Positions 32,541-41,127 of a stretch of 55,784 nt of DNA are shown here, one piece after another. Source of the DNA: an uncultured Ruminococcus sp. (GTDB taxonomy: Bacteria > Bacillota > Clostridia > Oscillospirales > Ruminococcaceae); contig CAJTWQ010000007.1 of NCBI GenBank assembly GCA_910579835.1, positions 1-55,784 on the forward strand, read 5' to 3'. The notes beneath the pieces were generated by a model. That model made no database searches. It had not been told where the DNA came from and saw only the letters and a list, made by a program, of their open reading frames with translations. Position numbers and translations under genes: made by a program. Position 1 is the stretch's first letter. Each line of letters starts with the position of its first letter.

Positions 32541-32569
32541 ATAATATCATATCTCTTACAAAAAATCAA
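32541..32569 (-). promoter_or_regulatory. Promoter of agrAC
   Basis: Minus strand TTGATT (32569-32564), 17 bp spacer, TATTAT (32546-32541). Confidence 0.72.
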
Positions 32570-32597
32570 CTATATATTACATATTTTGCGCGGGAAA

Positions 32598-32613
32598 ATT
32601 GTAGTGCTACAAT
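32598..32613. promoter_or_regulatory. Short palindrome between agrA and the FUSC gene
   Basis: ATTGTAG, TG, CTACAAT. It lies between the two divergent promoters and could be an operator for either. The bound factor is unknown. Confidence 0.4.
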
Positions 32614-32640
32614 ATTTTTCGAAAATCATAAACGGTCTCC

Positions 32641-32669
32641 TTGAATTTCTGCGGAAATTATGTTATAAT
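32641..32669 (+). promoter_or_regulatory. Promoter of the FUSC-HAD gene
   Basis: TTGAAT (32641-32646), 17 bp spacer, TATAAT (32664-32669). Confidence 0.75.
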
Positions 32670-32704
32670 ATTTCTGCTGTTCAAAGCGAAAGGAGCTTTC
32701 TATA

Positions 32705-33982
32705 ATGAAAAAAACTAAATTCCCGCATATCGGACAGAGAATAATAAAATCTGCCATAGGTGTACTTTTCTGCTATCTCATCTATTTCATGAGGGGCATG
32801 ACAGGCATTCCGTTCTATTCCATGATCGCCGCAGTATGGTGCATACAACCCTACACAGGAAAAACTATCACTATGGCAGGCCAGCGGGTCACGGGCACAC
32901 TTATTGGCGCCGCCTTCGGTCTTGCTGCTATACTGCTTGAGATCTATGTATTTCACATTTACAACAAGCTTCCGGGATATATCCTCAACGTACTGTTTAT
33001 AATTCCGGTGCTTTACTCAACGGTTCTTTTGAAAAAGCAAAGCTCATCTTTCTTTTCCTGCGTTGTATTTCTAAGTATAGCAGTAAATCATCTTACCGAT
33101 CCAAATCCGTATATTTTTGTTTTTAACCGTGTGACGGATACGCTGACCGGTATTATCGTGGGCATTGCAGTCAATTCTGTAAAACTTCCCCGAAAAAGAG
33201 TTAACGACTGCTTGTTTGCAGTATCCCTCGATGATATGCTCACTCCGGTAAAGGGAGAACTTTCTTCCTATTCAAAGGTCGAAATCAACAAAATGATCGA
33301 ACGAGGCATGAAATTTACCGTCGCTACCACACGGACTCCAGCCAGCGTAATTAAACCACTTGAAGGAATAAACCTTAATATGCCTGTTATTGTCATGGGA
33401 GGAGCAGCTCTGTATGATATAAATGAAAACACTTTTCTCAACGCATATGTAATATCAAACGAATCATGCAGCGAAATTGTCGGAACTGTCCGCGACGAAG
33501 GCATGAACTGCTTTATAAGCGCTCTCTGCGATGATATCATGATAATCTATTACCGTGAACTTATCAATCCTGCGGAAAAAGAAATATTTCGCACACTGAA
33601 GCGTTCCCCCTACCGCAATTACATAAAAAGAGAGCCTTACGAAAGTGACAAACCTATTTATATAATGCTCATAGACGAAACGAAACGTGTATGCAGTCTC
33701 TATAATAAAATGCTGGAAAAGGGATTCGGAAAACGCTTTCGCATACTTTGCTTCCCTTCCGACGAATACAGCGGATTCAGCTATATAAAAATCTATAACA
33801 AAAATTCATGCCCGGAAAATATGATTCGCTATCTTATGGATGCCAGCAGTCTGGATAAAAAACTGCTTATCGGCGGCGGCAAATCCTATGACATTCAAAC
33901 AGACAATTCAGCTCCCGACAGTATTATCAAACATCTGAGAAGAAATTATGAGCCTATATATACTAAACGCTATTGCAAATAG
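32705..33982 (+). CDS. FUSC-like membrane protein fused to a degenerate HAD domain
   Basis: 425 residues. Residues 1-160 contain about four membrane spans with the aromatic acid exporter/FUSC style (IPFYSMIAAVWCIQPYTGKT, then VTGTLIGAAFG). From about 168 the sequence follows the Cof-type HAD phosphatase fold (VSLDDMLTPVKG, ERGMKFTVATTRTPAS, PVIVMGGAALYD). However, the catalytic nucleophile Asp of DxDGT is Ser174, and the late acidic motif GDxxND reads LIGGGKSYD. It is therefore probably not an active phosphatase and may sense a ligand for the transporter part (inferred). SD AAAGGAG precedes the ATG. The last codons lie in a 22 bp hairpin. Confidence 0.75.
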   Translation: MKKTKFPHIGQRIIKSAIGVLFCYLIYFMRGMTGIPFYSMIAAVWCIQPYTGKTITMAGQRVTGTLIGAAFGLAAILLEIYVFHIYNKLPGYILNVLFIIPVLYSTVLLKKQSSSFFSCVVFLSIAVNHLTDPNPYIFVFNRVTDTLTGIIVGIAVNSVKLPRKRVNDCLFAVSLDDMLTPVKGELSSYSKVEINKMIERGMKFTVATTRTPASVIKPLEGINLNMPVIVMGGAALYDINENTFLNAYVISNESCSEIVGTVRDEGMNCFISALCDDIMIIYYRELINPAEKEIFRTLKRSPYRNYIKREPYESDKPIYIMLIDETKRVCSLYNKMLEKGFGKRFRILCFPSDEYSGFSYIKIYNKNSCPENMIRYLMDASSLDKKLLIGGGKSYDIQTDNSAPDSIIKHLRRNYEPIYTKRYCK

Positions 33983-34005
33983 AGCAATAGCGTTTAGTAT
34001 ATATA
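33955..34005 (+). repeat. 22 bp stem hairpin at the end of the FUSC-HAD gene
   Basis: Bases 33955-33976 are perfectly complementary to 33984-34005; the stop codon TAG is in the 7-base loop. It probably protects the mRNA end or helps termination together with the next hairpin. Confidence 0.8.
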
Positions 34006-34043
34006 AAAAAGCGAGTCTGATATGGTTTCAGACTCGCTTTTTT
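34005..34043. terminator. Bidirectional terminator between FUSC-HAD and nrdG
   Basis: AAAAAAGCGAGTCTGA (34005-34020) and TCAGACTCGCTTTTTT (34028-34043): a 16 bp stem with U-tracts in both directions. Confidence 0.92.
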
Positions 34044-34057
34044 ATTTTGATAAGCGC

Positions 34058-34558
34058 CTATGGTTCGCATACAATTGCTTTTCCCTCCGCAAGACTTAGC
34101 TGACAGTCTATATACCGCTGATTTGAGCTGCCTCTGAACCTGATATTCCAATCCCTGCGTGCAAGAATAAACGGACCGTCAATAAGAAAATCAGTTGCTT
34201 CCAGCAGTTCACCCCAATGGTTTTTTCCTCTTTCATTAAAAAGAGTTTCAAATGTATAACCCGTATAGGTAACAACGTTCATGCCCAATGCTCTGATCTG
34301 TCTTCCGAGGCAGGCAAGAGCCTCCGCCTGGCAAAACGGCTCTCCTCCGCTGAAAGTCACTCCGTCAAGAAGCGGATTTTCCTTTATCTTTTTTAATATT
34401 TCATCAGTATCAGCAAGCGTTCCGCCGCTGAAATCATGCGTCTGCGGATTATGACAGCCCTCACAGTTATGGGGACAGCCCTGAGTAAATACGGCAAACC
34501 GTATTCCGGGACCGTCAACAATCGAATCGTTGACAGTTCCGGCTATTCTTAACTCCAT
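34058..34558 (-). CDS. nrdG: Anaerobic ribonucleotide reductase activating protein
   Basis: 166 residues, a radical SAM enzyme that installs the glycyl radical in NrdD. The cluster motif is CPHNCEGCHNPQ (CxxxCxxC), and GVTFSGGEPFCQ is the SAM-binding GGE segment. The gene follows nrdD by 9 bases and shares its promoter. Confidence 0.96.
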   Translation of the reverse strand: MELRIAGTVNDSIVDGPGIRFAVFTQGCPHNCEGCHNPQTHDFSGGTLADTDEILKKIKENPLLDGVTFSGGEPFCQAEALACLGRQIRALGMNVVTYTGYTFETLFNERGKNHWGELLEATDFLIDGPFILARRDWNIRFRGSSNQRYIDCQLSLAEGKAIVCEP

Positions 34559-34567
34559 ATTATCACC

Positions 34568-36886
34568 TTATGCATTGTGCTTTACTCTGTCGCTTTCCTC
34601 GCTTCGCTTTGCATTGTTGAAACGATCCAGAGTTCCTACAAGATAGCCCGTAATACGACGTATCCTGTCAAAAGCGACTGCGCCGGCATGCTCTTTTCTG
34701 CCGCAGCATGGACAAGTGTCACCAATTATTCCAGTATATCCGCAGCAGGGATCACGGTCAACAGGATGATTAATTGCACCGTAGCCTATACCTGATTCTT
34801 TCATACAGCGTACAATTTTCTCAAAGGCGGCAAGATTTTCCAATGGGTCGCCGTCAAGCTCGATATAACTGATATGACCGGCGTTTGTAAGCTCATGATA
34901 AGGAGCCTCGATCCTGATTTTTTCAAATGCGCTGATAGGATAGTAAACCGGAACATGGAAAGAATTTGTATAATAATCACGGTCGGTCACGCCCTCGATA
35001 ATACCGTATTTCTTAGCGTCCATTCGGACAAATCGTCCGGAAAGCCCCTCGGCAGGAGTTGCCAAAAGAGAGAAATTGAGGCCTGTCCTCTTGGATTCTT
35101 CATCAATTCGGTTTCTCATGGCAGTAACTATCTCCATGCCAAGCTCACGGGCATCCTCGCTTTCGCCGTGATGTGCGCCGATAAGAGCTTTAAGACATTC
35201 GGCAAGTCCGATAAAGCCTACAGAAAGGGTTCCGTGTTTAAGTATCTCACCTATCGTATCATCGGGAGAAAGTTTGTCCGAGTCTATCCAGATACCCTGT
35301 CCCATAAGAAAAGGGAAGTTTCTCACACGCTTCTGGCACTGTATCTTAAACCGATGAACAAGCTGAGCTATAGCAAGATCCATCATGCTTTCAAGCATAT
35401 CGAAGAAAAGTCCGACATTATGATCCGCCTTGATAGCAAGACGCGGAAGATTTATTGATGTAAAACTGAGATTTCCCCTGCCTGTAACGATTTCACGGTC
35501 AGGGTCATAAGTATTTCCGATAACTCGCGTACGGCATCCCATATATGCGATTTCAGTATCGGGATTGCCCTCCTTGTAGTATTTCAGATTATATGGCGCG
35601 TCAATAAATGAAAAGTTAGGAAAAAGTCTCTTTGCAGAAACTCTGCATGCAAGCTTAAAAAGATCATAATTAGGGTCAGTAGGGTTGTAATTGATTCCGT
35701 CCTTGATCTTAAATATATGTATCGGGAAAATAGGCGTTTCACCGTTTCCAAGACCTGCCTCCTGAGCAAGAAGTACATTTTTTATAACCATTCTTCCTTC
35801 AGGAGAAGTATCCGTGCCATAATTTATTGAACTGAACGGAGTCTGAGCGCCGGCACGGCTGTTCATAGTGTTAAGGTTATGGATAAGAGCCTCCATAGCC
35901 TGATATGTGGCACGGTCGGTTTCTTTTACGGCATTTTTAACTGCAAATTTCTGAATATCGGCAATTCTTTCAGCCGAAGCATATTTCAGAAGAAGCTCGG
36001 CTTCCTTTTCCTGATAACCGTTATCGTTTGCAAGAACGGGAATGAGATCATATTTCTCCTTAATTTCGCCTCTTATCGCTTTTGATATTTCAAATTCGTC
36101 CTCCATACCGATATACAATGAAAGCGCTCTGGCAATGTTCTGAGAGTATCGTGCGGCGTATGTTTTCCTTACTCCGTCCGCCATAGCATAATCAAAGGTA
36201 GGTATGCTCTGACCGCCGTGCTGATCGTTCTGATTTGACTGAATCGCAATACAGGCAAGAGCGGAATAGCTTGATATATCGTTCGGTTCTCTAAGATACC
36301 CGTGACCGGTGGAGAAGCCGTTTGTAAAAAGCTTTTTAAGATCTATCTGGGCACAGGTTGTAGTCAGCGTATAGAAATCGAGGTCATGAATGTGAATATC
36401 GCCTTCGCGGTGCGCCTTTGAATGTTTAGGCTCCAGAACGTACATCTCATAATATTCCTTTGCGGAAACAGAGCCGTATTTAAGCATTGTTCCCATCGCG
36501 GTATCACCGTCAATATTAGCATTTTCCCGCTTGATGTCGCTGTCCTTTGCAGAACTGAAAGTAAGCTCATTTAGCACGCACATAAGATTTGTCTTCATCT
36601 CCCGTGAGCGCGTGCGCTCATAGCGATAGAGAATATACGCCTTTGCAGTCTTTGCATGACCTTTTTCGATAAGTATTTTTTCGACAAGATCCTGTATCTC
36701 TTCAACAGTAGGAATGCTTCCGGGATTTTCCTCCTCGTACACCCTGCAAACCTCAGCCGCAACATCCATTGCAGTATTAAGATCTGTTCCGCCGCAGGAT
36801 TGAGCCGCTCTGAAAATAGCATTTGCAATCTTTTCTATATTGAAAGGAACTTTTCTGCCGTCCCTTTTAACAATATGAATTATCAT
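34568..36886 (-). CDS. nrdD: Anaerobic ribonucleoside-triphosphate reductase
   Basis: 772 residues, the oxygen-sensitive class III enzyme making dNTPs. An N-terminal ATP-cone (VKRDGRKVPFNIEKIANAIF) is followed by the catalytic barrel (SSINYGTDTSPEGR). A zinc site appears as DPCCGYTG and CPCCGRKE, and the glycyl radical loop is near the C-terminus (GYLVGTLDRFNN, then RVKH). Normal length. Its promoter overlaps NrdR-like sites. Confidence 0.97.
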   Translation of the reverse strand: MIIHIVKRDGRKVPFNIEKIANAIFRAAQSCGGTDLNTAMDVAAEVCRVYEEENPGSIPTVEEIQDLVEKILIEKGHAKTAKAYILYRYERTRSREMKTNLMCVLNELTFSSAKDSDIKRENANIDGDTAMGTMLKYGSVSAKEYYEMYVLEPKHSKAHREGDIHIHDLDFYTLTTTCAQIDLKKLFTNGFSTGHGYLREPNDISSYSALACIAIQSNQNDQHGGQSIPTFDYAMADGVRKTYAARYSQNIARALSLYIGMEDEFEISKAIRGEIKEKYDLIPVLANDNGYQEKEAELLLKYASAERIADIQKFAVKNAVKETDRATYQAMEALIHNLNTMNSRAGAQTPFSSINYGTDTSPEGRMVIKNVLLAQEAGLGNGETPIFPIHIFKIKDGINYNPTDPNYDLFKLACRVSAKRLFPNFSFIDAPYNLKYYKEGNPDTEIAYMGCRTRVIGNTYDPDREIVTGRGNLSFTSINLPRLAIKADHNVGLFFDMLESMMDLAIAQLVHRFKIQCQKRVRNFPFLMGQGIWIDSDKLSPDDTIGEILKHGTLSVGFIGLAECLKALIGAHHGESEDARELGMEIVTAMRNRIDEESKRTGLNFSLLATPAEGLSGRFVRMDAKKYGIIEGVTDRDYYTNSFHVPVYYPISAFEKIRIEAPYHELTNAGHISYIELDGDPLENLAAFEKIVRCMKESGIGYGAINHPVDRDPCCGYTGIIGDTCPCCGRKEHAGAVAFDRIRRITGYLVGTLDRFNNAKRSEESDRVKHNA

Positions 36887-36903
36887 TCAACCGTACCTCC
36901 TGT

Positions 36904-36969
36904 ACTATATATTGTATCTCTCTTTCAATGGTTCTATATAAGTATACCCCATATAAGAGCATATGTCAA
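36904..36969 (-). promoter_or_regulatory. nrdDG promoter with NrdR-like box
   Basis: Minus strand TTGACA (36969-36964), 17 bp spacer, TATACT (36946-36941). ACTATATATTGT at 36904-36915 fits the NrdR core ACwATATATwGT, and a weaker second site (TTCTATATAAGT) overlaps the -10. Repression by NrdR when dATP/ATP is high is inferred. Confidence 0.7.
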
Positions 36970-37088
36970 TTGTATATTATAACAATTAAAAGTGCCAATT
37001 TCAATCATTTTCTCAACACATTCGCCTAAATATCTTTTAATAAATTGTATTTTGGCTATATCACGTTAATCATTATTAATAAAAGTTC

Positions 37089-37120
37089 AAAAAAGTGCAC
37101 CACAATATATAGTAGTGCAC
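37089..37120 (-). terminator. Terminator of the SGNH-like gene
   Basis: Minus strand stem GTGCACTAC/GTGGTGCAC (37120-37095) followed by six U residues. Confidence 0.8.
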
Positions 37121-37128
37121 CTCAAGAA

Positions 37129-37998
37129 CTAAACAGCTGTATGAGTCCTTATATAATCACTGATTTTCTCATATGCCGCTTTGGATAAAGCGGCATTTTC
37201 AGAATCCCAGTATTCATCTGCCAGTCTGCCTTCCGCTGTAGCTTTAAGAGCCGTATTGGTATCTATACAGTATACTCCCGTACTCTTTGCAACATCAAGC
37301 AGACGATCGTTATACTGATTGATAAGATCGTTGGTAACGGTTTCAGTATCGTATATCACCGGAGGAAGCTGCATAATATAGATCTTCATATCCGGCAGAT
37401 AACCGTGCAGATCGTTCACAAGAGACGTATAGCTGCTTATCATATCATCAACAGAAACTACGCCAATATCGCTGCCCAGCATTAGATATAAAACCGAAGG
37501 TTTTTTGAACTGCATGATCTCGTAAACTTTGATCGTTCCATACTCCGAATCCACCTGCACATCACGGCATCCGGAAGCGCTAAGCTCGGAACTTCCGATA
37601 ACATCATCAAAAGACGTATGCTCTCCCATTGCAAGAAGAGTAGAATCAGTGACAAGGCAACAGCTGTCAAAATAGGAAATATCTACCGCTTCAGACTGAG
37701 GAACTGGATTTACAACAGATCCTGGTGCAGGCGCGGACGTTTCTCCTTCCGGAACCGAAGCATTAGCTGTCGGTGTTTCATTTGAAGTATCGCCTCCGGG
37801 CTGTTCCTGAACAACAATTTTATTATTGGATTTATCGTCAAGAAAATCGTCCTGAAGATTTGCAGCCGCCATATACAGTCCAAAGCAGGAAGCAAAGGAC
37901 AGTATAAATATTACCAGAAAAACGCCGAAATTAAATTTCACCTTTGGGCGGCTTCGCTTTTTGCTTGAAATATGCTGTACAGTTCTCTTTTTTGCCAT
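37129..37998 (-). CDS. Membrane-anchored SGNH/GDSL-like protein, catalytic residues degenerate
   Basis: 289 residues. A Lys/Arg-rich cytoplasmic start, one membrane span (residues 24-46) and a Pro/Ser/Thr linker lead to an extracellular domain with the SGNH pattern: CCLVTDSTLLAMGEH where GDS is expected, SVLYLMLGSD for the fourth block, and a final helix EYWDSENAALSKAAYEKISD where the DxxH motif has lost its His. It may bind rather than cleave cell-surface glycans or acyl groups (inferred). It has its own promoter and terminator and diverges from pyrE. Confidence 0.7.
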   Translation of the reverse strand: MAKKRTVQHISSKKRSRPKVKFNFGVFLVIFILSFASCFGLYMAAANLQDDFLDDKSNNKIVVQEQPGGDTSNETPTANASVPEGETSAPAPGSVVNPVPQSEAVDISYFDSCCLVTDSTLLAMGEHTSFDDVIGSSELSASGCRDVQVDSEYGTIKVYEIMQFKKPSVLYLMLGSDIGVVSVDDMISSYTSLVNDLHGYLPDMKIYIMQLPPVIYDTETVTNDLINQYNDRLLDVAKSTGVYCIDTNTALKATAEGRLADEYWDSENAALSKAAYEKISDYIRTHTAV

Positions 37999-38046
37999 AT
38001 TCTCTCCTCACGCTGAACGGAAAACCCGAAATTCTTCTACATGATT

Positions 38047-38075
38047 ATTATACCTCTTTTTTTATAATTTTGCAA
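38047..38075 (-). promoter_or_regulatory. Promoter of the SGNH-like gene
   Basis: Minus strand TTGCAA (38075-38070), 17 bp spacer, TATAAT (38052-38047). Confidence 0.75.
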
Positions 38076-38103
38076 GGCTTTTTTCTTTTTTTATATTTTT
38101 TAC

Positions 38104-38132
38104 TTGCAAAAGTTCCCAAAATGAAGTATAAT
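38104..38132 (+). promoter_or_regulatory. pyrE promoter
   Basis: TTGCAA (38104-38109), 17 bp spacer, TATAAT (38127-38132). No room for an attenuator: the start codon is about 30 bases away. Confidence 0.8.
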
Positions 38133-38162
38133 AGTATATATAAAAATCCTGGAGGTACAAAC

Positions 38163-38819
38163 ATGACTTACAAAGAAAGCTTTATTAAATTTATGGTTGA
38201 CTGCGGCGTTCTTACATTTGGTGAATTCACGCTGAAAAGCGGCAGAAAAGCCCCTTATTTCATCAACTGCGGAAACTACAAAACAGGCGCTCAGCTTGCA
38301 AAGCTCGGCGAATACTATGCAGAATGCATTCATGAAAATAACGTTTCTGTCGATACACTCTTTGGACCTGCTTATAAAGGAATTCCTCTGGCTGTATCGG
38401 CTGTTGTTGCTCTCAGCAATAAATTCGGCATTGACGTTTCCTACTGCTTTGACCGTAAAGAAGCCAAGGATCACGGCGAGGGCGGTATGTTTGTCGGAAA
38501 GACACTCACGGACGATGAAAAGGTCGTTATAATTGACGATGTTATGACATCGGGAAAGGCTCTCCGTGAATCTATGCCGAAATTAAAATCTGCCGCAAAT
38601 GTTAACGTTACAGGAATGGTTATCACAGTTGACCGCATGGAAAAGGGAACAAGCGAGCTTTCAGCCGTTCAAGAGGTAAAGCGTGACTTCGGCGTTACTG
38701 TTTATCCTATTGTAACAATGGAGGATATTATCGATGCTATCAGAAATGGTATCGTTCCCGGCAAGGAATATCTCGATAAAATGCTTGAATATCGTGATAC
38801 ATACGGAATAAGCAAGTAA
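38163..38819 (+). CDS. pyrE: Orotate phosphoribosyltransferase
   Basis: 218 residues from the ATG at 38163, placed after GGAGG; the open frame extends upstream but the promoter at 38104 excludes that. It makes OMP from orotate and PRPP. The PRPP loop VVIIDDVMTSGKAL, the N-terminal FTLKSGRKAPYFINCG and the catalytic loop DRKEAKDHGEGG are present. It stands alone, away from other pyr genes. Confidence 0.96.
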   Translation: MTYKESFIKFMVDCGVLTFGEFTLKSGRKAPYFINCGNYKTGAQLAKLGEYYAECIHENNVSVDTLFGPAYKGIPLAVSAVVALSNKFGIDVSYCFDRKEAKDHGEGGMFVGKTLTDDEKVVIIDDVMTSGKALRESMPKLKSAANVNVTGMVITVDRMEKGTSELSAVQEVKRDFGVTVYPIVTMEDIIDAIRNGIVPGKEYLDKMLEYRDTYGISK

Positions 38820-38840
38820 TACGATACAGCGGTAAAATCT

Positions 38841-38872
38841 CAGCCTGAAAGAATAATATTTCTTTCGGGCTG
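38841..38872 (+). terminator. pyrE terminator
   Basis: CAGCCTGAAAGAA and TTCTTTCGGGCTG around a short loop, followed by TTCTGTTTC. The U-tract is interrupted. Confidence 0.7.
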
Positions 38873-39021
38873 TTCTGTTTCTTAGAGACTGATTAAAATC
38901 TTGGTGCGTGCGTATTTCAAAGTTCGAACAAAAAGTCTGCCTAAAATAAGCAGTGTCACAAATCTTTAATTTGTATGACAATGCTATATACAAAGCTGAC
39001 ATGTGTGAGGAGATTTTAAAA

Positions 39022-39336
39022 TTATTTTATCCTGCCATATTTAAGATAGCCCCTATACACTTCCTTCCATGTTTTGAAGTCATTACGATACCACTTGAAA
39101 TACTTATCGTTTTCGTCATAATATTTCTTCCTGAATTTAACGGCGGTATACCGAGGTTCTATGAATCGGTATTCACAAATATTCCAACTGCAATAATGCT
39201 CACGAAAATTACGTCCGTTAGCAACATCATCTGCTCTGCGGGCAGCTTTAGACGCCATTCGTTTCCCAAATCTACTGCTTTTATCTTTAACGATCATAAC
39301 CGACTTGTTTTTCCTGTTCTTGTAACTCCGGCTCAT
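39022..39336 (-). CDS. Small basic protein of unknown function
   Basis: 104 residues from the ATG at 39336 (AAGG 6 bases upstream). It is rich in Lys, Arg and Tyr, begins MSRSYKNRKNKSVMIVKDKS, and contains RADDVANGRNFREHYCSWNI and a Trp/Tyr-rich end. Similar small MSRSYK-starting proteins occur in mobile elements and phages of Clostridia, in my recollection, but no function is known to me. The basic charge suggests nucleic acid binding. It is second in a unit with a consensus promoter. Confidence 0.65.
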   Translation of the reverse strand: MSRSYKNRKNKSVMIVKDKSSRFGKRMASKAARRADDVANGRNFREHYCSWNICEYRFIEPRYTAVKFRKKYYDENDKYFKWYRNDFKTWKEVYRGYLKYGRIK

Positions 39337-39415
39337 ATTGACCTTCTTTATACGAAGCAATATATTTATGTATTTCATTTCCGGCAGCTATATATTCATT
39401 TTTATCAGTATACAT
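39287..39415 (-). CDS. 42-residue ORF overlapping the small basic protein
   Basis: Begins MYTDKNEYIAAGNEIHKYIA and ends KQVGYDR; polar and acidic-to-neutral, no motif known. An AAAGGAG ribosome site lies 7-8 bases upstream, and the transcript from the promoter at 39436 would begin just before it. It overlaps the start of the next gene by 50 bases in another frame, so it may couple translation to that gene. Confidence 0.5.
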   Translation of the reverse strand: MYTDKNEYIAAGNEIHKYIASYKEGQYEPELQEQEKQVGYDR

Positions 39416-39435
39416 ATAATTATCTCCTTTGTATA

Positions 39436-39464
39436 ATTATATAATAATCATAAATAAATGTCAA
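39436..39464 (-). promoter_or_regulatory. Consensus promoter of the small basic-protein unit
   Basis: Minus strand TTGACA (39464-39459), 17 bp spacer, TATAAT (39441-39436): perfect consensus. Its -35 borders the U-tract of the oadB terminator. Confidence 0.85.
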
Positions 39465-39496
39465 AAAAATAACCGGACTCCTGACAGGAATCCGGT
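39463..39496 (-). terminator. Terminator of the decarboxylase operon
   Basis: Minus strand ACCGGATTCC/GGAGTCCGGT-type stem (39496-39472) followed by TATTTTTTT. Confidence 0.88.
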
Positions 39497-39514
39497 ATTT
39501 TAAAAAAATTCCGA

Positions 39515-40717
39515 TTACTTAAATACTGCAAGGAGGAATCCTGCTGCAATTGCAGAGCCAATAACTCCGGCAACGTTCGGTCCCATAGCATGCATAAGGA
39601 GGAAGTTTGAGGGGTTAGCTTTCTGTCCCTCTATCTGCGAAACACGTGCAGCCATAGGAACTGCTGAAACTCCGGCAGAACCGATAAGAGGATTTACCTT
39701 GCCGCCTGTGAGTTTATACATGAGCTTGCCGACAAGCAATCCGCCTACAGTGGAGAAGCAGAATGCTGTAAGTCCGAGAACGACTATCTTAATAGTCTCC
39801 AATGAAAGGAAACGTGATGCAACAGTAGTTGCGCCCACTGAAATTCCGAGGAAAACAGTTACAATATTCATCAGAGCGTTCTGAACGGTATCTGAAAGTC
39901 TTTCAGTAACTCCGCATTCTCTCCAGAGATTTCCCAGCATAAGGCATCCTACCAGAGGGGCTGTGGAGGGGAGAAGAAGAATTACGAACAGAGCAACGAT
40001 GATCGGGAAGATGATCTTCTCTGTCTTTGATACCATACGGGACTGTTCCATTTTCACCTTACGCTCCTTCTCTGTGGTGAGAAGTCTCATAAGCGGAGGC
40101 TGTATCATAGGGATAAGTGCCATGTACGAATAAGCGGCTATTGCAATAGGTCCGAGAAGCTCCGGTTTGAGCTTTGATGTAAGGAAAATAGCCGTAGGTC
40201 CGTCCGCACCGCCGATAATTCCGATAGATGCGGCGGCGTTTCCGTCGAATCCAAGAAGCACAGCGCCGAAGAATGCAAGGAATACGCCCATCTGTGCGGC
40301 AGCTCCGAGGAGAAGGCTCTTGGGGTTTGAAATAAGAGGCCCGAAATCGGTCATAGCGCCGACGCCCATGAATATGAGCGACGGATAAATTCCCGTTTTA
40401 ACGCCTATGTAGAGAATATCGAGCAGACCTCCGTCTTTCAGTATATTTCCGTAATTATGATCTATAAGGAACTGATCCCAAAGATTCATATGATAAAGAG
40501 CGTCTGTAGAGCTGCTTCCGAAGTAGGAAAGATTTACAAGCAGACAGCCGAAAGCAATTCCTACAAGAAGCAGCGGTTCAAACTTTTTCCTGATACCAAG
40601 GTAAAGAAGAACGCATGAAATAGCTATCATGATAAGATTCTTCCAGCCCTCGTTCACGAAAAAGCTATGGAAACCTGAATCGTTCCATAAAGTTTTAAGG
40701 GTTTCAAGAATATCCAT
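39515..40717 (-). CDS. oadB: Sodium-translocating decarboxylase beta subunit
   Basis: 400 residues with about nine to eleven membrane spans. It is the membrane pump that decarboxylates carboxybiotin and exports Na+. The signature SIGIIGGADGPTAIFLTS (about 164-181) holds the conserved Asp, and SAVPMAARVSQ and the end LLMHAMGPNVAGVIGSAIAAG are typical. It is the last gene of the oadA-oadG-BCCP-oadB set. Family members act on oxaloacetate, methylmalonyl-CoA or glutaconyl-CoA; the substrate is set by the alpha subunit. Confidence 0.94.
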   Translation of the reverse strand: MDILETLKTLWNDSGFHSFFVNEGWKNLIMIAISCVLLYLGIRKKFEPLLLVGIAFGCLLVNLSYFGSSSTDALYHMNLWDQFLIDHNYGNILKDGGLLDILYIGVKTGIYPSLIFMGVGAMTDFGPLISNPKSLLLGAAAQMGVFLAFFGAVLLGFDGNAAASIGIIGGADGPTAIFLTSKLKPELLGPIAIAAYSYMALIPMIQPPLMRLLTTEKERKVKMEQSRMVSKTEKIIFPIIVALFVILLLPSTAPLVGCLMLGNLWRECGVTERLSDTVQNALMNIVTVFLGISVGATTVASRFLSLETIKIVVLGLTAFCFSTVGGLLVGKLMYKLTGGKVNPLIGSAGVSAVPMAARVSQIEGQKANPSNFLLMHAMGPNVAGVIGSAIAAGFLLAVFK

Positions 40718-40729
40718 ATCCTGCCCTCC

Positions 40730-41125
40730 TTAAGCTATAACAACCAGGGGCGCTCCTGTGTCAACAACAGAACCCTTGCTTGTGACAACCTGTGCAACAG
40801 TGCCGTCCTTGGGTGCGACAATTTCATTTTCCATTTTCATAGCTTCAAGAATTACAAGAATCTGTCCAGCCTTGACTGAATCGCCCTGTTTAACGTCTAT
40901 TCTGATAATATTTCCGGGCATGGGTGATGAAACCGTCTCGCCGGCGGCAAGATTTACCGGAGCGGCAGGCGCAGGTGCGGCAGCCGGAACAGCGGCAGGC
41001 GCAGCAACAGGTGCAGGAACAGCCTGTGCAGGTGCAAGAGCCTCGTATTCGTCAAGGAGGACTGCTTTGCCGTGTTCAACCTCAACCTCGTATGTTTTAC
41101 CGTTAAGTGTAACTTTATACTTCAT
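40730..41125 (-). CDS. Biotin carboxyl carrier protein of the decarboxylase
   Basis: 131 residues. A short N-terminal beta domain, an Ala/Pro linker (about 31-57), and a biotinyl domain with ILEAMKMENEI in which Lys97 carries biotin. It shuttles CO2 from the alpha subunit to the membrane subunit. It is encoded separately here, whereas many OadA proteins carry it as a C-terminal domain. Confidence 0.95.
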   Translation of the reverse strand: MKYKVTLNGKTYEVEVEHGKAVLLDEYEALAPAQAVPAPVAAPAAVPAAAPAPAAPVNLAAGETVSSPMPGNIIRIDVKQGDSVKAGQILVILEAMKMENEIVAPKDGTVAQVVTSKGSVVDTGAPLVVIA

Positions 41126-41127
41126 GG

